Part shown: positions 49,046 through 64,000 of the stretch, one piece after another
Layout of the letters: the number at the start of each line of letters is the position of its first letter
How positions within the stretch are numbered: the first letter of the stretch is position 1
Source: Hirudinaria manillensis
Taxonomy: Eukaryota > Annelida > Clitellata > Hirudinida > Hirudinidae
Length of the DNA stretch: 64,000 nt
Direction: 5' to 3'
Assembly (NCBI GenBank): GCA_034509925.1
Contig: CM067537.1
Span: 7,615,001-7,679,000, forward strand
Notes under the pieces: model-generated
Told to the model about the DNA's origin: nothing
Databases searched by the model: none
What the model saw: only the letters and a program-made list of their open reading frames with translations
Translations under genes and position numbers: made by a program

Positions 49046-50989
49046 GGGTCTCTGGAACTGAGGAAGATGTCTTGTTTATGACGTCACGGTGACCAGCCGC
49101 CATTTTATCGACCTACTTTTTCCTCTGTAAACGTCGAAGGTGTTACCTTCGTGTTGTATCAACACGACCTATTTCCGATCGAATTAGGTCATGTCATGAA
49201 TAATTAATTAATGGCCAACTAATAAGTTTGTCAAGAAAACTACAATAGTACAACAACAACATCGCACTCGTCATCGTCGTAATCGTCATCGTCATCATCA
49301 TCGTCGTCGTCGTCGTCCCAATAATATTGATTCCATGTAAACAAACAAAAAGATACCTCTAATTTAAATGATTGGACCCTTTAAATATTTGTTCTTAATA
49401 ACCAACAACACTCCTAATATTAATTATTATTATTATCATTATTATCATTATTGTTATTACTCATTATTATTAATCAGTTATTAATTAACTGATGACTATG
49501 ACGATCAAGGATGACGATGATGATGATGATGATGACGACTTCGATGATGGTGATGATGATGATGATGCAAAGAATGGCTAGCATCTCGTTTGACCTTGGA
49601 CTCGTAAATATGAAGAATCATTGAACCGTGGAGAGCATTTGAACCGAGATGTATTTTCAACATCAACAGGAATATCTGCGTCCGGAGTTTAGAATGCAAG
49701 CATAATAAAATTCAATAAAATATATATAATTATAATAATATATAATAATAATAATAATATCTAATAACATTGAGCGTAATGATAATATTAATTAAACGGT
49801 AATTTATATACAATATTGTAAGTATTTATAAACAAGAATATAAATACTAACGTATTGCATTAATAATATTACTGGTTATAATAATAATAATAATATCAAC
49901 AAAATAATTAATTAATTTTTTAATGAGTTTTTAAAAATATTTTAAATTAGAATTTAAAGATTATCTTGTCTCTCCTAACTAGTTGTTTCAGCCTCCAATG
50001 ATGATAATGATCACGATGACGACGACGACAACGACGATGATGTCGTTCATGATGATGATGATGATGATGATAATAATGAATTTCTTGCTTCTGCCTCTTC
50101 TAGAGGCCTAGAGACAAAGTTGCTTTCATAACCCCGCCGGATAATGACTGTAATTGCCTTAGATTATGTTAATGATTATGCTAATGACTAGCACTCATTA
50201 TCATAATTTAGCAGAGGGCCTCCAGATAGGTGGTGGCTTCCTTAATATTTTTCCAGCTGTTCCGGCTCCGCCCACCTGCTCGGTTGATTCGAATTTCTAG
50301 CTCGAAATTTTTCGACAATGGAAGCCCGAATCGATAGGACCTAGTTAATGGCTCACGTGCACTCTCCTTGTTGTTGTTGTTGTTGGGTGGCGTTGTACGC
50401 ACTCAGAAGCAGCATCGTCGTCGTCTTCATCATCGTTTTTGAACGATACGACGACAACAACAACAGCAACAACAATTGCGACGACAATAATTCCTGTCAC
50501 CTTCTGGAACAATTGGAATGTTTGTCCCTGGTCCTTTTGTCAATGAATGTTGATGTTGCTGTTGTTGTTGTTGTTGTTGTTCCTGCTACTGAATCAGCAG
50601 TTGTTGCAGAAGTGTTGGAGTTGTTGTAGGTCGTTGTCATTGTTGGAGTTGTTGCCGATGATGATGATGATGATTATTATGGTGATGATGATGATCATCA
50701 TCGTTTCATCATCTCGAATTCAACTCAGCTTCTATAAGCTGAAATTACAGCCTTGTCCTGTCAAGACAATGAGTTTTATTACAGTAATTTAGACTAACAT
50801 CACCATCGTAGTCATCATCACCATCATCTTTATCATCTCCTCAACATCATCACCATCATCCCAGTAAGCACCTCCACATCTTCTTCATCTTCATCATCGC
50901 GATCCAGTGATATTTCTCCGACATACCCAGCTTGAGTTCAGGTCATCACGGGGTGACATTTAACTGTTGCCAGTCGTGATAGAGATGAT

Positions 50990-51370
50990 GATAATGATTG
51001 TTATGACGATGACGATCGTGATGATATTGATCGAGATTATGATGATAATGATGGTTATGACGATGATGACGATAAAGAGTTAACATTCAACGATGTCAAC
51101 TTTTAGAACAAAAAAAATGACTGTGATTGCGACCACTTTGCGGTGATGACGACTATGACGACAACGATGACGATGACGACAACGATGATGATGATGATGA
51201 CGACGATGTTGATGTTGATAGTAAGATGTTGTTATCAATCATTGAGGACATCTGGAAAACAAATATCATTCCGTTAGATTCGATGAGATTTTGGAAACGA
51301 TAATGAAGATGACGATGACGACGACGGTGGTGATGATGATGATGATGACGACGACGACTACGACGATGGT
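50990..51370. repeat. GAT/GAC trinucleotide blocks
   Basis: Three clusters of GAT, GAC and GAA triplets about 1 kb upstream of the Mi-2 start. Confidence 0.75.
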
Positions 51371-52206
51371 GTACCAGTTACAACGGAGATTAAGCTGCTT
51401 ATGAGGACGATGAAACGTTCGATATTAAACCTAAATGTCAATAAAGTGAAGTTAGTAAAAGCATTTACGATAGTGGACATGAATATTCATGAATAAAATT
51501 CAATTATAAACCAATCAATTTAAAAAAAAAATTAAAATTCCACAAAATCCATCCATCACCGTTGTGCGCATATCACAGAGGACGCAGCCATCTCATTAAT
51601 ATGCTAATTTATGCTACAGAACCGGGCTGCCTCATTATGTTAACCTATTACTGACGTCATAACTAATTTTTTGCTGCAGCTGTTCCAGCTAGGCGAGGAA
51701 AATGGCGTGCTGAATTATAATATGAAATGTGCAATCTTCGTTTCTTGCGTTTTTTTTTCTAGTTTGATTTTTGTTTTTAAATTTATGATTTTCGAGGCTG
51801 TCGTTACGGCGCGCATGTGAGATTTTGAGCGATCCGAGTTTATTTATCTCTTTTTTTTTTTAAAGTTAAAAGTAAACATTTATAAATTAACGAATATTGA
51901 CTCATTTTCGAGTCGAGTCGTTGACGGATTCGATTCGAAATTGACGGGATCGACGATAACTAAGAATTTACGAATCGTAATAGTTTAAAAAAAAAACAAA
52001 CTATTAAGAATATTAGATTCGATTTTGTGGCTCCGAGGTGGCCATTAAAGCTGGTCGTTTTAAATTAGACTTTGGAAAGATCGCCATCAGCAGTTATCAT
52101 AATTAATAGTTAGCTGTTAGTGGAGCGTGTTAGGCCGGTAGTTTGTACGACTCGTTGTTTGTACAGTATACTTGTAGTAAATATAAGCGGCTATCGGGCT
52201 CGTGTG

Positions 52207-64000
<11,794 letters not shown>

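Larger units (their letters stand above)
40344..52206. other. Gene desert dominated by microsatellites
   Basis: About 11.9 kb without a credible exon on either strand. It alternates AT-rich spacers, ATT/AAT arrays (41463-41800, 42045-42500, 43755-44005, 44880-44945, 46185-46250) and GAT/GAC arrays (43395-43500, 48310-48435, 48905-49045, 50000-50070, 50990-51370). Other content is a GGAT block, a TTGA block, two hairpins and a duplicated GAGTAG minisatellite. The last 600 bp (about 51600-52206) are less repetitive and include the presumed Mi-2 promoter and 5' UTR. Confidence 0.7.

Overview
The window is animal nuclear DNA. It is AT-rich and crowded with microsatellites, and its genes have many short GT-AG introns (mostly about 100 to 700 bp). 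The gene families present (Mi-2/CHD4, HMX homeobox, enkurin, rhotekin-like, ankyrin/SOCS-box, RBM26/27) point to a metazoan, most likely an invertebrate. I cannot name the species from sequence alone. There are no tRNA, rRNA, CRISPR or bacterial-type features. Exon models below were built by hand from splice signals, reading-phase agreement and family resemblance.

Left part (1-8.4 kb): about 5.6 kb of repeat-rich DNA, including a perfect ATGG array of about 95 copies, then the 3' exons of a plus-strand gene for a single-pass membrane protein with TSP1-like and CUB-like ectodomains. Its 5' end was not found. From 9.56 to 19.40 kb, on the minus strand, lies a complete 25-exon RBM26/RBM27 orthologue (about 1123 aa). 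It is divergent from a plus-strand ankyrin/SOCS-box gene (19.97-23.0 kb) across a 573-bp intergenic region. A plus-strand rhotekin/anillin-like gene follows (24.0-28.1 kb).

Middle: about 7 kb of non-coding DNA (28.1-35.3 kb) leads to two consecutive single-exon genes, an HMX-class homeobox gene (35.3-37.0 kb) and enkurin (37.3-38.3 kb). A convergent minus-strand gene for an unrecognised secreted, cysteine-containing protein follows (39.1-40.3 kb).

Right part: a roughly 12-kb gene desert dominated by ATT, GAT/GAC and tetranucleotide repeats (40.3-52.2 kb) precedes the 5' two-thirds of a Mi-2/CHD4 chromatin remodeller (52.2 kb to beyond the window end; 23 exons, 1121 codons seen, stopping inside the ATPase region).

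The genes look like an ordinary collection of unrelated loci: RNA processing, chromatin remodelling, ubiquitin targeting, Rho signalling, cilium, patterning and cell surface. I see no operon-like or cassette-like system. The most unusual points are well-supported GC-AG introns in two genes, a 23-bp perfect hairpin in one of those introns, the orphan secreted protein, and two adjacent intronless genes.
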